Made by a program: the position numbers and the translations under genes. From the NCBI GenBank assembly GCA_016708845.1, contig JADJFB010000019.1, forward strand, positions 1 through 64,000: DNA of 64,000 nt, read 5' to 3'. The stretch comes from Bacteroidota bacterium. GTDB taxonomy: Bacteria > Bacteroidota > Bacteroidia > B-17B0 > Aurantibacillaceae. Shown here piece by piece: positions 35,540 to 44,422 of this stretch. Under the pieces are notes generated by a model. The model was not told the origin of the DNA, did not search any database, and saw nothing but the letters and a program-made list of their open reading frames with translations. Numbering within the stretch: position 1 is the stretch's first letter; every line of letters begins with the position of its first letter.

Positions 35540-36808
35540 TTACATAAAAATAGTTTGAGTTCTATCTGGTCCGATAGATACAATACTGATAGGAACTTCT
35601 ACCAATTTCTCAATATATTTTACGTAATCAATCAATGTTTGAGGTAAAGTATCTTTAGAAGTCATTTTAGTTAAATCTTCAGCCCAACCTTTTACTGTTA
35701 CATAAACTGGAGTTACATCTGCTGGTTCAATACTAAATGGTAAGTAATCAATTTTTTCACCTTTGTGCATATAATGTGTACAAACCTCTAACGTATCAAA
35801 ATCAGATAATACATCTGCTTTCATCATCATAAGTTCTGTTACACCATTAATGGCGATTGCGTATTTTAAAGCAGGAATATCTAACCATCCACAACGACGA
35901 GCGCGGCCTGTTGTAGCTCCAAACTCACGTCCAATTTGGCGTATCTTCTCTCCTACTTCATTATCTAATTCGGTTGGAAAAGGACCGCTACCAACACGAG
36001 TACAGTATGCTTTAAAAATACCAATTACGTTTCCGATGCGATTTGGAGCAATACCTAAACCATTACAAGCACCAGCACAAATAGTATTTGAAGAGGTAAC
36101 AAATGGATAAGAACCAAAATCAATATCTAATAAAGAACCTTGAGCACCTTCGGCTAATATTTTTTGACCCTTTTTAATCGCATCATTGATAAAATGTTCC
36201 GTGTCAATAAACTTTAATCTCTTTAATTCTTCTATAGCTGCAAACCAAACTGGTTCTAATTCAGCCAAATTGTATTCAAACTTATGAAACTCTAACAATT
36301 GCTTATGTTTTTCAACTAAAGCATCGTATTTAGCTTTAAAATTAGGGCTTTCGATATCACCAATACGTAAACCATTACGTCCAGTTTTATCCATATACGT
36401 TGGTCCAATACCTTTTAAAGTAGAACCGATTTTATCTTTTCCTTTAGCAGCCTCGCTAGCAGCATCTAATAAACGGTGAGTTGGTAAAATTAAATGGGCA
36501 CGTTTACTAATTACCAATTTTGAGCTAAAATCAACTCCTAAAGCAGTTAGTGCGTCAATTTCTTTTTTGAAAATTACAGGGTCAATTACAACACCATTGC
36601 CAATAACATTTAAGGCAGTTGGGTGAAAAATACCACTTGGAATTGTATGTAAAACGTGTTTTATTCCATTAAACTCTAATGTATGACCTGCATTTGGGCC
36701 ACCTTGAAAACGAGCAATAATGTCGTATTTAGGAGTTAGTACATCTACAATTTTTCCTTTTCCCTCATCGCCCCATTGTAGGCCAAGTAATACATCTGCT
36801 TTGATCAT
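35540..36808 (-). CDS. purA: Adenylosuccinate synthetase
   Basis: 422 residues, standard length. It joins IMP and aspartate using GTP, the first step to AMP. The GTP-binding GDEGKGK is at residues 13-19 with the catalytic Asp, and NAGHTLEFNG, GSTLKGIGPTYMDK, GAQGSLLDIDFGSYPFVTSS and TTGRARRCGWLD follow in order. The ATG at 36806-36808 is right for the family. It is upstream of pyrR on the same strand with a 48-base gap, so it may be co-transcribed. Confidence 0.96.
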   Translation of the reverse strand: MIKADVLLGLQWGDEGKGKIVDVLTPKYDIIARFQGGPNAGHTLEFNGIKHVLHTIPSGIFHPTALNVIGNGVVIDPVIFKKEIDALTALGVDFSSKLVISKRAHLILPTHRLLDAASEAAKGKDKIGSTLKGIGPTYMDKTGRNGLRIGDIESPNFKAKYDALVEKHKQLLEFHKFEYNLAELEPVWFAAIEELKRLKFIDTEHFINDAIKKGQKILAEGAQGSLLDIDFGSYPFVTSSNTICAGACNGLGIAPNRIGNVIGIFKAYCTRVGSGPFPTELDNEVGEKIRQIGREFGATTGRARRCGWLDIPALKYAIAINGVTELMMMKADVLSDFDTLEVCTHYMHKGEKIDYLPFSIEPADVTPVYVTVKGWAEDLTKMTSKDTLPQTLIDYVKYIEKLVEVPISIVSIGPDRTQTIFM

Positions 36809-36929
36809 AAATAAATTGTTACGGGTTGTTTTTATTAAGCCTCCAAATTTACTATAAACATGTAAAGTTGAGCCAATAACAAATTAACAATTCATGGATT
36901 TTTGAACAAAATGAGGATAAAAAATAAAA

Positions 36930-37691
36930 TTAAATCTCAATTTGCAAACCATCATATGCTAACTCAATAAAAGACGGCAATTCTTTTGAGACGTCTTCGT
37001 GCAAACCTAATTGATGCGAAATATGAGTGAAATAAGCTTTTTCTGGTTTTAACTCATTCATTAAATCGATGGCCTGTTGAAAGGTGTAATGAGACACATG
37101 TTCTTCTCTACGAAGCGCATTGATGACAATAATTTTCGAGCCTTTTATTTTTTGTTTTTCTTCTTCCGAAATATAATTAGCATCTGTGATATAGGTGAAA
37201 TCGTTTATTCTGTATGCTTTTACAAACAACCAATAATAAATCACATCAATAGGTAACAACTCAATATCTTTTATTTTAATAGGTTTATCCGTTACGGTAA
37301 ATACATCTATTTCGGGAATACCTGGATATTTATCTTCTGCAAAAATGTATGCAAATTCTCTTTTCAACGCTTCCTGAACACGCTCAGTAGCATAGATAGG
37401 CATTCGCATTTTATTGAAATAATTAAAAGCTTTTACTTCATCTAAGCCTGCAATATGATCTTTATGCTCGTGAGTAAAAACAACCGCATCCAAGGTTTTT
37501 ATTTTTTGTCGAAGCATTTGTTGTCTAAAATCAGGTCCTGAATCAATTACTACTTTTGTCGTTTCACTTTCAATTAAAATAGAAGTCCTTAATCGGTTAT
37601 CTTTAGGATTTTGAGAACGACATACCGAACATTCGCAACAAATAATTGGAACGCCTTGTGATGTGCCAGTGCCTAAAAATGTAACCTTCAT
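36930..37691 (-). CDS. Metallo-beta-lactamase fold hydrolase (PhnP-like)
   Basis: 253 residues. Residues 74-79, HEHKDH, are the metal-binding motif, followed by Asp and later His residues (ITDANYIS, HVSHYTFQQAI, FTHISHQLGLHED). The N-terminal cysteine-rich ICCECSVCRSQNPKDNRLRTS segment is typical of PhnP/MBL phosphodiesterases. These hydrolyse cyclic phosphates; a Bacteroidota family member is often listed only as MBL fold hydrolase. The stop of rhomboid's partner gene overlaps by 4 bases, so the pair is coupled. Confidence 0.85.
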   Translation of the reverse strand: MKVTFLGTGTSQGVPIICCECSVCRSQNPKDNRLRTSILIESETTKVVIDSGPDFRQQMLRQKIKTLDAVVFTHEHKDHIAGLDEVKAFNYFNKMRMPIYATERVQEALKREFAYIFAEDKYPGIPEIDVFTVTDKPIKIKDIELLPIDVIYYWLFVKAYRINDFTYITDANYISEEEKQKIKGSKIIVINALRREEHVSHYTFQQAIDLMNELKPEKAYFTHISHQLGLHEDVSKELPSFIELAYDGLQIEI

Positions 37692-38338
37692 TTTAACTGA
37701 TTTCTTAAAATTTCAAAATAAACGTCTTTATTAAGTAATCCAATAACTAAAGTAAACAACACTCCAAAAATAGCACCCCAAAAATGGGCTTCATGTCCAA
37801 TTTTATCAACCGATTCATAACCCGTATTTCTTCTACTTAAGTAATAACTAATAGCTAAGTACAACACACCAAAAATCCAAGCTGGCATAGGAATAAAAAA
37901 GAATCCTAACTCTGTTAAAGGTAAACAAGTAATATAACTAAATATCAGAGCATTTACTGCACCGCTGGCTCCTAATGAAGAGTAATATTTATTGTCTTTA
38001 TTTTTAAAGTATTCAGAAATAGAAGATGCATAAATAGCTCCAGTATACATTACAATATATAAAGCCATTCCCATTTTCTTGTCTGGTTCCCCATCATGGG
38101 ATAATAAAGCGGGAAAAACTTGCTCTTCCACAACACGCCCAAACATCCATAAAGCATACATATTAAATGCTAGGTGCAGATAATCACCATGCAAAAAGGC
38201 ATGTGATAAAAATCGATAATGTTGGTTGCCTTGATGAATTGAAAAGGGATGAAAAATATATTTATACTTTATCTCAGGCTTATCCATAGCATATAAAGAG
38301 AAAGCAACTGTCAAAAAAATTATAGCGTATGTGATCAT
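37688..38338 (-). CDS. Rhomboid family intramembrane serine protease
   Basis: 216 residues with about six membrane helices. GASGAVNAL has the catalytic Ser in the G-x-S-G motif, and IGHEAHFWGAIFG carries the catalytic His in the last helix. HLAFNMYALWMFG is the N-terminal helix-2 His-x-x-x-N motif. It cleaves membrane proteins within the bilayer; targets are unknown. It overlaps the PhnP-like gene start by 4 bases, so they are expressed together. Confidence 0.92.
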   Translation of the reverse strand: MITYAIIFLTVAFSLYAMDKPEIKYKYIFHPFSIHQGNQHYRFLSHAFLHGDYLHLAFNMYALWMFGRVVEEQVFPALLSHDGEPDKKMGMALYIVMYTGAIYASSISEYFKNKDNKYYSSLGASGAVNALIFSYITCLPLTELGFFFIPMPAWIFGVLYLAISYYLSRRNTGYESVDKIGHEAHFWGAIFGVLFTLVIGLLNKDVYFEILRNQLK

Positions 38339-38381
38339 TTTTAGTGGCTAGTAAAAAGTGGTTAGTGTCTAATAATTTATT

Positions 38382-38666
38382 TTATAGTTGTTTTACGCTC
38401 CATGCTTCTGGTTTAGCATCAAATAATATTTTTGTTTTTGCCCAAACTCCTTCAAATAATTCTGATTGACGATAAGCTTCTAAATACTTTGACTCTTCCC
38501 AAATACTGAAGGTAAAGAAAATAGTTGGGTTATTAATATCCTGCAATAATTCAACGTGTTTACAACCTTCCATGGCAGCAATTAAATCTTTACTTGCATT
38601 AAAAATATCTTTAAAACGTTCAATACAATCCGATTTAAACGTCATTTTTACAAATCTCTTAATCAT
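38382..38666 (-). CDS. ABM domain protein (antibiotic biosynthesis monooxygenase-like)
   Basis: About 94 residues from the ATG at 38664-38666 (MIKRFVKMTFKSDCIERFKDIF); the TTG three codons earlier is not needed. The pattern RFVKMTF, KHVELLQDINNPTIFFTFSIWEESKYLEAYRQSELF matches the ABM dimeric ferredoxin-like fold found in monooxygenases and heme-handling proteins. Its substrate is unknown. The start overlaps the stop of the SAM hydrolase by 8 bases, so they form an operon. Confidence 0.8.
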   Translation of the reverse strand: MIKRFVKMTFKSDCIERFKDIFNASKDLIAAMEGCKHVELLQDINNPTIFFTFSIWEESKYLEAYRQSELFEGVWAKTKILFDAKPEAWSVKQL

Positions 38667-39477
38667 AAATTTCAACTATAATTCTATCAATTTTATACTT
38701 ACTTAATACCGATTTTTTAATGGCTAATTTATTGGCCGCTTGCCCTAATAAAGCTATTTCTAATAAATCCATCGAATTAAAAAAACATACTACATCTCCA
38801 ATTTTTACATCATCGTAAGTATTGTATATTTTAGTTACATCACCCGATGGTAAAGCAATAGAGAAACGTTTATTTCCAACATTTTTCTCAAATTCTTGTC
38901 TTGTAATGGTTGTAATTAAGTTCCCAAAACTATCTTCGTACAAGACAGAACCTTGTAAATTACTTGGTGTTGAAAAACTCTCAAAAGCGTATAATTTACA
39001 ATAGTCTTGTGTTTCTGAACTAAATTCCTCTATTGGAACATTATTAATTAGCTTATTAGCAATTTCCGTAAACACATCTCTTAAAAAAAAAGAATGTTGT
39101 TTTTCACTATCAAAATATAATTGGTAAACAGGCTCATTAAACGTTTTATCAATTAAGGTTAAAACGCCATTATCAGGGCAAATGATATATTGACCTTTAT
39201 ATTTAGTGAGCAAATAACGTGTATTATCAATATTTAAGTTCTTAATTGTATCGGTAGAGTTTAAAAACTTAATGGCAAATAAATGAATGGTATTTTCAGG
39301 AAAATAAGGCAAAGCGCTTTTCAAAGCAAAAGCGCCTTCGTTATGTGCATGTGAATTAACATCGCAAGCTAAATCAACAATATGAGCATTAGGTTGTTTA
39401 GAATATAATACGCCTTTAACCATTGCCAAGTATGGGTCGCGGTAACCCAAATCTGTAGTAATGGTAATTATTGACAT
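38659..39477 (-). CDS. SAM hydrolase/adenosyl-chloride-forming family (DUF62)
   Basis: About 272 residues from the ATG at 39475-39477, giving MSIITITTDLGYRDPYLAMVKG. This is the start of SAM hydroxide adenosyltransferase/fluorinase-like (DUF62) proteins, with the SAM-contacting Asp in TTDLGYRDPY. YIICPDNGVLTLI, FLRDVFTEIANKL and SFGNLITTI follow the family order. Most bacterial members hydrolyse S-adenosylmethionine to adenosine and methionine; halogenation needs a different loop that I do not see. It is first in a two-gene unit with the ABM gene. Confidence 0.88.
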   Translation of the reverse strand: MSIITITTDLGYRDPYLAMVKGVLYSKQPNAHIVDLACDVNSHAHNEGAFALKSALPYFPENTIHLFAIKFLNSTDTIKNLNIDNTRYLLTKYKGQYIICPDNGVLTLIDKTFNEPVYQLYFDSEKQHSFFLRDVFTEIANKLINNVPIEEFSSETQDYCKLYAFESFSTPSNLQGSVLYEDSFGNLITTITRQEFEKNVGNKRFSIALPSGDVTKIYNTYDDVKIGDVVCFFNSMDLLEIALLGQAANKLAIKKSVLSKYKIDRIIVEIYD

Positions 39478-39583
39478 ATTGAAAACTTTTAATAGTATTC
39501 TCAAAAGTAAATAATATTTTAGGCTTACTTTTAGGTTATAAACTATTTGATTAACACGATTATTAACATAAATTTATTGGAAC

Positions 39584-40543
39584 TTGATAGAAAAAGTAAT
39601 TACCCTTGATAGCGTTGAACCTGTTGAAATATATGGCGTAAACGACGTTAAACTCAACGTTATAAAAAAATACTTCCCAAAACTTAAACTTATCGCCAGA
39701 GGCTATTCCATCAAAGCATTAGGAGACGAAGCTGAAATTGCCTTCTTTGAGAAGAAGCTTACGATGATGGTAGATTACTACCATAAAAATGGTTTGCTAA
39801 CAGATACGGTTATTGAGCGATTATTGGGGCAAACAGGAGATAATTTGTTACACGCCAAAGAAGAAGCTACAGGCTCTGATATTATTGTATTTGGCAATAG
39901 CGGCTTAGTGATTAAAGCTCGTACCGACAATCAACGTAAAATGATGCAATCGGTAAATACCAACGATATGATTTTTGCTGTTGGTCCTGCTGGAACTGGA
40001 AAAACCTATACAGCAGTGGCATTGGCGGTAAGAGCATTAAAAAATAAAGAAGTCAAACGTATCATATTAACTCGCCCTGCTGTTGAAGCTGGAGAAAATT
40101 TAGGATTTTTACCTGGTGATTTAAAAGAAAAATTAGATCCATACATGCAACCTTTGTATGATGCCTTGTATGATATGATTCCTTTAGACAAGCTCAATCA
40201 ATATATTGAAGCGAAGATTATTCAAATTGCCCCTTTAGCATTTATGCGCGGACGAACTTTGGATAATGCTTTCGTTATATTAGATGAAGCGCAAAACACG
40301 ACTGAAAGTCAGATGAAAATGTTTTTGACACGTATGGGAGCCAACGCCAAATTCATTATTAATGGTGATATGACTCAAATAGATTTGCCTCGTCATCAAA
40401 CCTCTGGTTTGGCTCAAGCAGTGAGGTTATTAAAGAATACAAATGGCATTGATATTATAGAACTCACCACTGTAGATGTAATCAGACACAGATTAGTGAA
40501 AGCTATAATTGAAAAATACGAAGGAGACGCCATTAAGAAATAA
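39584..40543 (+). CDS. PhoH family ATPase
   Basis: 319 residues, read from a TTG at 39584 because no ATG precedes the conserved region EKVITLDSVEPVEIYGVNDVKLNVIKKYFP. Walker A is VGPAGTGKTYTAV (about residues 133-145). FVILDEAQNTT is Walker B. The C-terminal half (TRMGANAKFIINGDMTQIDLP) is typical of PhoH. PhoH-like proteins are ATPases tied to RNA processing, and in some lineages they carry a PIN domain, which is absent here. The MazG-like gene begins 5 bases after its stop. Confidence 0.9.
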   Translation: MIEKVITLDSVEPVEIYGVNDVKLNVIKKYFPKLKLIARGYSIKALGDEAEIAFFEKKLTMMVDYYHKNGLLTDTVIERLLGQTGDNLLHAKEEATGSDIIVFGNSGLVIKARTDNQRKMMQSVNTNDMIFAVGPAGTGKTYTAVALAVRALKNKEVKRIILTRPAVEAGENLGFLPGDLKEKLDPYMQPLYDALYDMIPLDKLNQYIEAKIIQIAPLAFMRGRTLDNAFVILDEAQNTTESQMKMFLTRMGANAKFIINGDMTQIDLPRHQTSGLAQAVRLLKNTNGIDIIELTTVDVIRHRLVKAIIEKYEGDAIKK

Positions 40544-40547
40544 CATT

Positions 40548-40877
40548 ATGAAAGTAAGCGAAGCACAAAAACAAGTTGACGACTGGATTAAACAATACGG
40601 CGTTAAATACTTTAGCGAATTAACCAATATGGCTATGCTTACTGAAGAAGTTGGTGAGGTAGCTCGTATTATCGCTCGCCGATATGGAGAACAAAGCGAG
40701 AAAGAATCGGACAAAAATAAAGACTTAGGAGATGAATTAGCGGATGTGCTATTTGTATTAATATGTTTGGCAAACCAAACTGGCATAGATTTGGAAGAGG
40801 CTTTAAAGAAAAATCTTGATAAAAAAACAAATCGAGATTCGGAACGACATATTAATAATGATAAACTAAAATCCTAG
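40548..40877 (+). CDS. MazG-like nucleotide pyrophosphohydrolase
   Basis: 109 residues from the ATG at 40548. EVGEVARIIAR (about residues 32-42) and GDELADVLFVLICLANQTGI (about 63-82) are the two acid-rich helices (E-x-x-E and E/D-x-x-x-D) that bind Mg in MazG proteins. They hydrolyse NTPs or modified nucleotides and protect the pool. The short length is typical for the all-alpha dimeric type. It lies 5 bases after PhoH and 3 before the VWA gene start, so all three may be one unit. Confidence 0.85.
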   Translation: MKVSEAQKQVDDWIKQYGVKYFSELTNMAMLTEEVGEVARIIARRYGEQSEKESDKNKDLGDELADVLFVLICLANQTGIDLEEALKKNLDKKTNRDSERHINNDKLKS

Positions 40878-40879
40878 CC

Positions 40880-42022
40880 TTGTATAAACTGCTCTTCATA
40901 TTATTTCTTTCTATTTTTTTCAATCCTTTATTCTCTCAAAATACTTTGATTGGCATTGATGAGCAGAATCAAGATATTGGTTCGCAAGAAAATATTTACA
41001 AAGTTAAAGCAGATTATATTATTCAAAATAATCAAGCAAAAAACTTGTATTTATTGAGAGCTGATTCAAAAAAAGGAATTACCATTCGTGCAGCTAAAAA
41101 AACATTAAAGCCAAATGATACAACTATTATTGTGGTGGAGTTTATCCCTCAACAAACTGGAAAATTCTCTGAAAATATTGATTTAGTAACCAGTGCAGAT
41201 GGCATTCCATTTAAACTATCGCTTTCAGGAAATATTAAGTCTATAAAAACAGATGACAAAACGGCTTGTTTTTATTTTAAGAAACCAAATCATACTGGTG
41301 CAAAAACTATTGAACCAATTGTTGTAACAGAATCTACAAAACCGAAAGATAATTCTAATAAAATACCAGATAATAGTTCAGTTCCTGAAGTAAAAGAACC
41401 CGCTACTAAACCAGAAATAGCAACTATTTCTGAAGCTACTTCTAGCTCAAAACTGTATTAGATGAAAATTATATAAACCAAATAACATCATTTTTTTGGT
41501 TGACGTATCAAGTTCTATGAGAGATACTAATAAATTAAAAGTGATGCAATTTGCCCTACATCATTTAATTGAAAACCTTCGTACCATTGATAAGATAACG
41601 TTTATTACCTATGCAGATACTGTAAAAATAATTCGGGAGGGATTAACAGGAAATCAAAAAGAAGAATTAAATGAAGTGGTGAATCGTTTAAAAGCAAAAG
41701 GCATGACTAAAGGGAATAAAGCCATTTTATTTAGTTTAGAGGTTGCTATAAAAAATTACATTTCAAATGGAAACAATCAAATTATACTGGCAACAGATGG
41801 AAAATTTAGATTTTATCCCGACGATCAAAAAAATATAGTCTAAATAAAGGTGATAAAAACATTAAATTGTCTACCATGGCGTTTGGCAATGATAAAGACG
41901 ATATGAAAAATTTAAAAGAAATCGCAGAAATTGGTAAAGGGAATTTTATTCATATTAAAAATAGAAATAAAGCCAAAGAACAACTGATGGAAGAGATAAA
42001 AGAAAACAGTTTAATTCGTTAA
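40880..42022 (+). CDS. Exported VWA domain protein (three frameshifts)
   Basis: Signal peptide (MYKLLFILFLSIFFNPLFSQ, TTG start), then an Ig-like domain similar to DUF1573 (about residues 20-125, VEFIPQQTGKFSENIDLVTSADGIP), a Pro/Thr-rich linker, and a von Willebrand A domain. The MIDAS motif is DVSSSMRD. Three single-base gaps break the frame: AAAA 41449-41452, AAA 41475-41477 and A7 41827-41833. Adding one base at each joins the frames to the TAA at 42020-42022, giving about 381 residues. VWA domains bind metal-dependent ligands in adhesion or complexes. Its end overlaps the convergent pseudouridine synthase stop by 12 bases. Confidence 0.72.
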
Positions 42023-42706
42023 ATGATACTCTCTAAATTCGCCTGGTTTTAAATCTCCTAATTCAATAGTATCTATTCTCACTCTAATTAATTTGGCTAC
42101 CAAATAACCTAAGGCTTTACACATTCGGCGTATTTGACGGTTTTTGCCTTCGGTTAAAATAATTTTAAATTCAAACTCACTTATTTTTTCAATAAAACAG
42201 GGTTTTGTTTTACAAATCATAATATCTACGCCTGCTCCCATTTGATTAATAAATTCATCCGAAATGGGTTTATTAACAGTAACAATATATTCCTTCTCTT
42301 TTTCTTTGATCGGACTTGATAAACTCTGAATGTATTTTCCATCATTAGACAACAGCAATAACCCTTCGGATTCTTTGTCTAGTCTACCAGCATAACCTAG
42401 ATGTTTATCAAACTTAAAAACTGTTGTTAAATTATCCGCAATGGCTTCATTATTGGTAGTTTCTATTCCTCTGGGTTTATATAAAGCAATGTAGGTAAAA
42501 GGCGTGTTTGGCTTTAGTAATGTATCATCGTAATAAATCTCCCAGGTTTCATTAAACTCACTATTTTCAGTAATGATAGCGCCATTTACTTTAAGCTTTC
42601 TGTTTTCAATGGCTCTAATAGCTTCTTTGTTTGTAAAGCCTAAATGATGCACTAAATAATATTTTATATTAAGTCTAAAACTCACAAATAATCTAATTTT
42701 TAGCAA
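42011..42706 (-). CDS. rRNA pseudouridine synthase, RluF/RsuA type
   Basis: An S4 domain opens (RLNIKYYLVHHLGFTNKEAIRAIENRKLKVNG), followed by a PseudoU synthase domain with GRLDKESEGLLLLSNDG, where Asp is the nucleophile, and GKNRQIRRMCKALG near the end. The family modifies uridines in 23S (RluB, RluE, RluF) or 16S rRNA (RsuA) and the exact site is unclear. The longest frame starts at a TTG at 42706; a GTG at 42683-42685 is also good and would give a more typical start. The gene is convergent with the VWA gene. Confidence 0.88.
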   Translation of the reverse strand: MLKIRLFVSFRLNIKYYLVHHLGFTNKEAIRAIENRKLKVNGAIITENSEFNETWEIYYDDTLLKPNTPFTYIALYKPRGIETTNNEAIADNLTTVFKFDKHLGYAGRLDKESEGLLLLSNDGKYIQSLSSPIKEKEKEYIVTVNKPISDEFINQMGAGVDIMICKTKPCFIEKISEFEFKIILTEGKNRQIRRMCKALGYLVAKLIRVRIDTIELGDLKPGEFREYHLTN

Positions 42707-42737
42707 TGTTATCTTTTTTTACGGAAACTGCATAAAA

Positions 42738-42770
42738 ATTGCCCTAATTCCGCATAATTTATTAAGTTTG
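42738..42770 (+). promoter_or_regulatory. Candidate promoter of the UDP-sugar gene cluster
   Basis: TAAGTTTG (42763-42770) matches the TAnnTTTG -7 box, with ATTG at 42738-42741 as a weak -33 element 21 bases upstream. The first gene starts at 42788, 17 bases on. A promoter is expected here because the upstream gene is on the opposite strand. Confidence 0.45.
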
Positions 42771-42787
42771 TTGGTTCTAAAACAGCT

Positions 42788-43366
42788 ATGGAAAAATCAT
42801 ATTTTGCTCACCCTTCTGCTATTATTGACGACGGTTGTACTATTGGAAAAGGCACTAAAATTTGGCATTTTAGCCATATTATGCCTAATTGCACGTTAGG
42901 AGAAAACTGTAACATTGGGCAAAACGTAGTTATTTCTCCAGAAGTTGTTTTAGGAAAAAACGTAAAAGTTCAAAATAACGTTTCAATTTATACAGGAGTT
43001 ACTTGCGATGATGATGTTTTTTTAGGACCATCGATGGTTTTTACAAATGTGATCAATCCTCGTAGTGCTGTGAATCGCAAATCAGAATATGCTAAAACAC
43101 ATGTTGGTAAAGGTGTAAGTATTGGAGCCAATGCAACCATAGTTTGCGGACATGATATTTTAGAATATGCTTTTATTGGAGCTGGTACAGTGGTAACTAA
43201 AACAGTTCCAGCCTATGCTTTAGTAGTTGGTAACCCCTCTCGTCAAATCGGCTGGATGAGTGAATTTGGACATCGTTTAGAATTTGATGCGACTGGAAAA
43301 GCAACTTGTAAAGAAAGTGGACAAGTGTATCAATTAGAAAATAGTATAGTAAAAAGAATTTCATAA
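42788..43366 (+). CDS. UDP-2-acetamido-3-amino-glucuronate N-acetyltransferase (WbpD/WlbB-like)
   Basis: 192 residues of left-handed beta-helix hexapeptide repeats (HPSAIIDDGCTIGKGTKIWHF; IGQNVVISPEVVLGKNVKV; VSIGANATIVCGHDI). WHFSHIMPNCTLGENCNIGQN and SMVFTNVINPRSA are features of WbpD/WlbB. It would acetylate the 3-amino group of UDP-GlcNAc3NA using acetyl-CoA in making UDP-GlcNAc(3NAc)A, then UDP-ManNAc(3NAc)A, for O-antigen or capsule. The next gene starts 2 bases after the stop. Confidence 0.88.
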   Translation: MEKSYFAHPSAIIDDGCTIGKGTKIWHFSHIMPNCTLGENCNIGQNVVISPEVVLGKNVKVQNNVSIYTGVTCDDDVFLGPSMVFTNVINPRSAVNRKSEYAKTHVGKGVSIGANATIVCGHDILEYAFIGAGTVVTKTVPAYALVVGNPSRQIGWMSEFGHRLEFDATGKATCKESGQVYQLENSIVKRIS

Positions 43367-43368
43367 TT

Positions 43369-44400
43369 ATGACAAAAATAAAATTCGGAGTTATTGGTCA
43401 AGGTCACATTGGTAAACGTCATGCCGAAATGGTGCGCCGTAACCCTAACTGCGAATTAATAGCTGTTTGTGATGTTGCTCCAAAAGAAAAATTAGGGTTA
43501 GAAAGTTTAACCGAAAAGTTTTATTCAACGCCAGAAGAGTTATTAAAAAATCATCCAGAAATTGACGTCATCAACGTTTGTACGCCAAACGGTTTGCATG
43601 CTACACATGCTTTAATGGCTTTAGAATTAAATAAACATGTGGTTGTAGAAAAACCAATGGCTTTAAGTAAAGCAGATTGCGAAAAAGTAATCTCTACGGC
43701 TTTAGATCATAGCAAAACTGTTTTTTGCGTGATGCAAAATCGCTATTCTCCTCCAAGTGTTTGGTTAAAACAAGTTGTTGAATCAAAAACAATTGGTGAT
43801 GTATACATGGTTCAGTTAAATTGCTATTGGAACCGTGATGATAGATATTATAAAGCTGGCGGCTGGAAAGGCACCCAAGATTTAGACGGCGGTACTTTGT
43901 TCACTCAATTTTCTCATTGGGTTGATATCATGTATTGGGTGTTTGGAGATATCAAAAATATTCAAGCAAAGTTTGCTGATTTCAATCACCAAACATCAAC
44001 TGCTTTTGAAGACAGTGGATTTGTAAGTTTCGATTTTGTAAATGGAGGTATGGGAAGTATCAACTACTCTACTGCTGTTTATGATAAAAATTTAGAGTCT
44101 TCATTAACCATTGTTGGTAGCAAAGGAAGCATTAAAGTTGGTGGTCAATACATGGATCAAGTGGATGTTTGCAATATTAAGGATTACACAATGCCTGTTT
44201 TAGCAGAAACAAATCCTGCTAATGATTATGGCGCTTATAAAGGCTCAGCAAACAATCATCATAATGTGATAGAAAACGTAGTTGATACCATTACTGGAAA
44301 AACAAAAATAACTACCAATGCCTTAGAAGGATTAAAAGTAGTTGATATTATTGAACGCATTTATGCATTACGTCCTGAAACAGTTATTAAAAATAAATAA
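43369..44400 (+). CDS. Gfo/Idh/MocA oxidoreductase (WbpB/WlbA-like)
   Basis: 343 residues. GQGHIGKRHAEMV (about residues 9-21) is the NAD-binding loop, and VVEKPMALSKADCEKV holds the EKP catalytic Lys of the family. The whole gene fits UDP-GlcNAcA 3-dehydrogenase (WbpB/WlbA), which oxidises C3 of UDP-GlcNAcA before amination. It lies between the WbpD-like and WbpA-like genes, which supports the assignment. Other Gfo/Idh substrates cannot be excluded by sequence alone. Confidence 0.87.
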   Translation: MTKIKFGVIGQGHIGKRHAEMVRRNPNCELIAVCDVAPKEKLGLESLTEKFYSTPEELLKNHPEIDVINVCTPNGLHATHALMALELNKHVVVEKPMALSKADCEKVISTALDHSKTVFCVMQNRYSPPSVWLKQVVESKTIGDVYMVQLNCYWNRDDRYYKAGGWKGTQDLDGGTLFTQFSHWVDIMYWVFGDIKNIQAKFADFNHQTSTAFEDSGFVSFDFVNGGMGSINYSTAVYDKNLESSLTIVGSKGSIKVGGQYMDQVDVCNIKDYTMPVLAETNPANDYGAYKGSANNHHNVIENVVDTITGKTKITTNALEGLKVVDIIERIYALRPETVIKNK

Positions 44401-44422
44401 GAAAATATTAAAAAAATAGAAT

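Noticed and set aside
38950..39480. Hairpin GCGCTTTT...AAAAGCGC near 39310-39335 inside the SAM hydrolase
   Set aside because: It is short, AT-rich and lacks a following T tract, so chance is sufficient.
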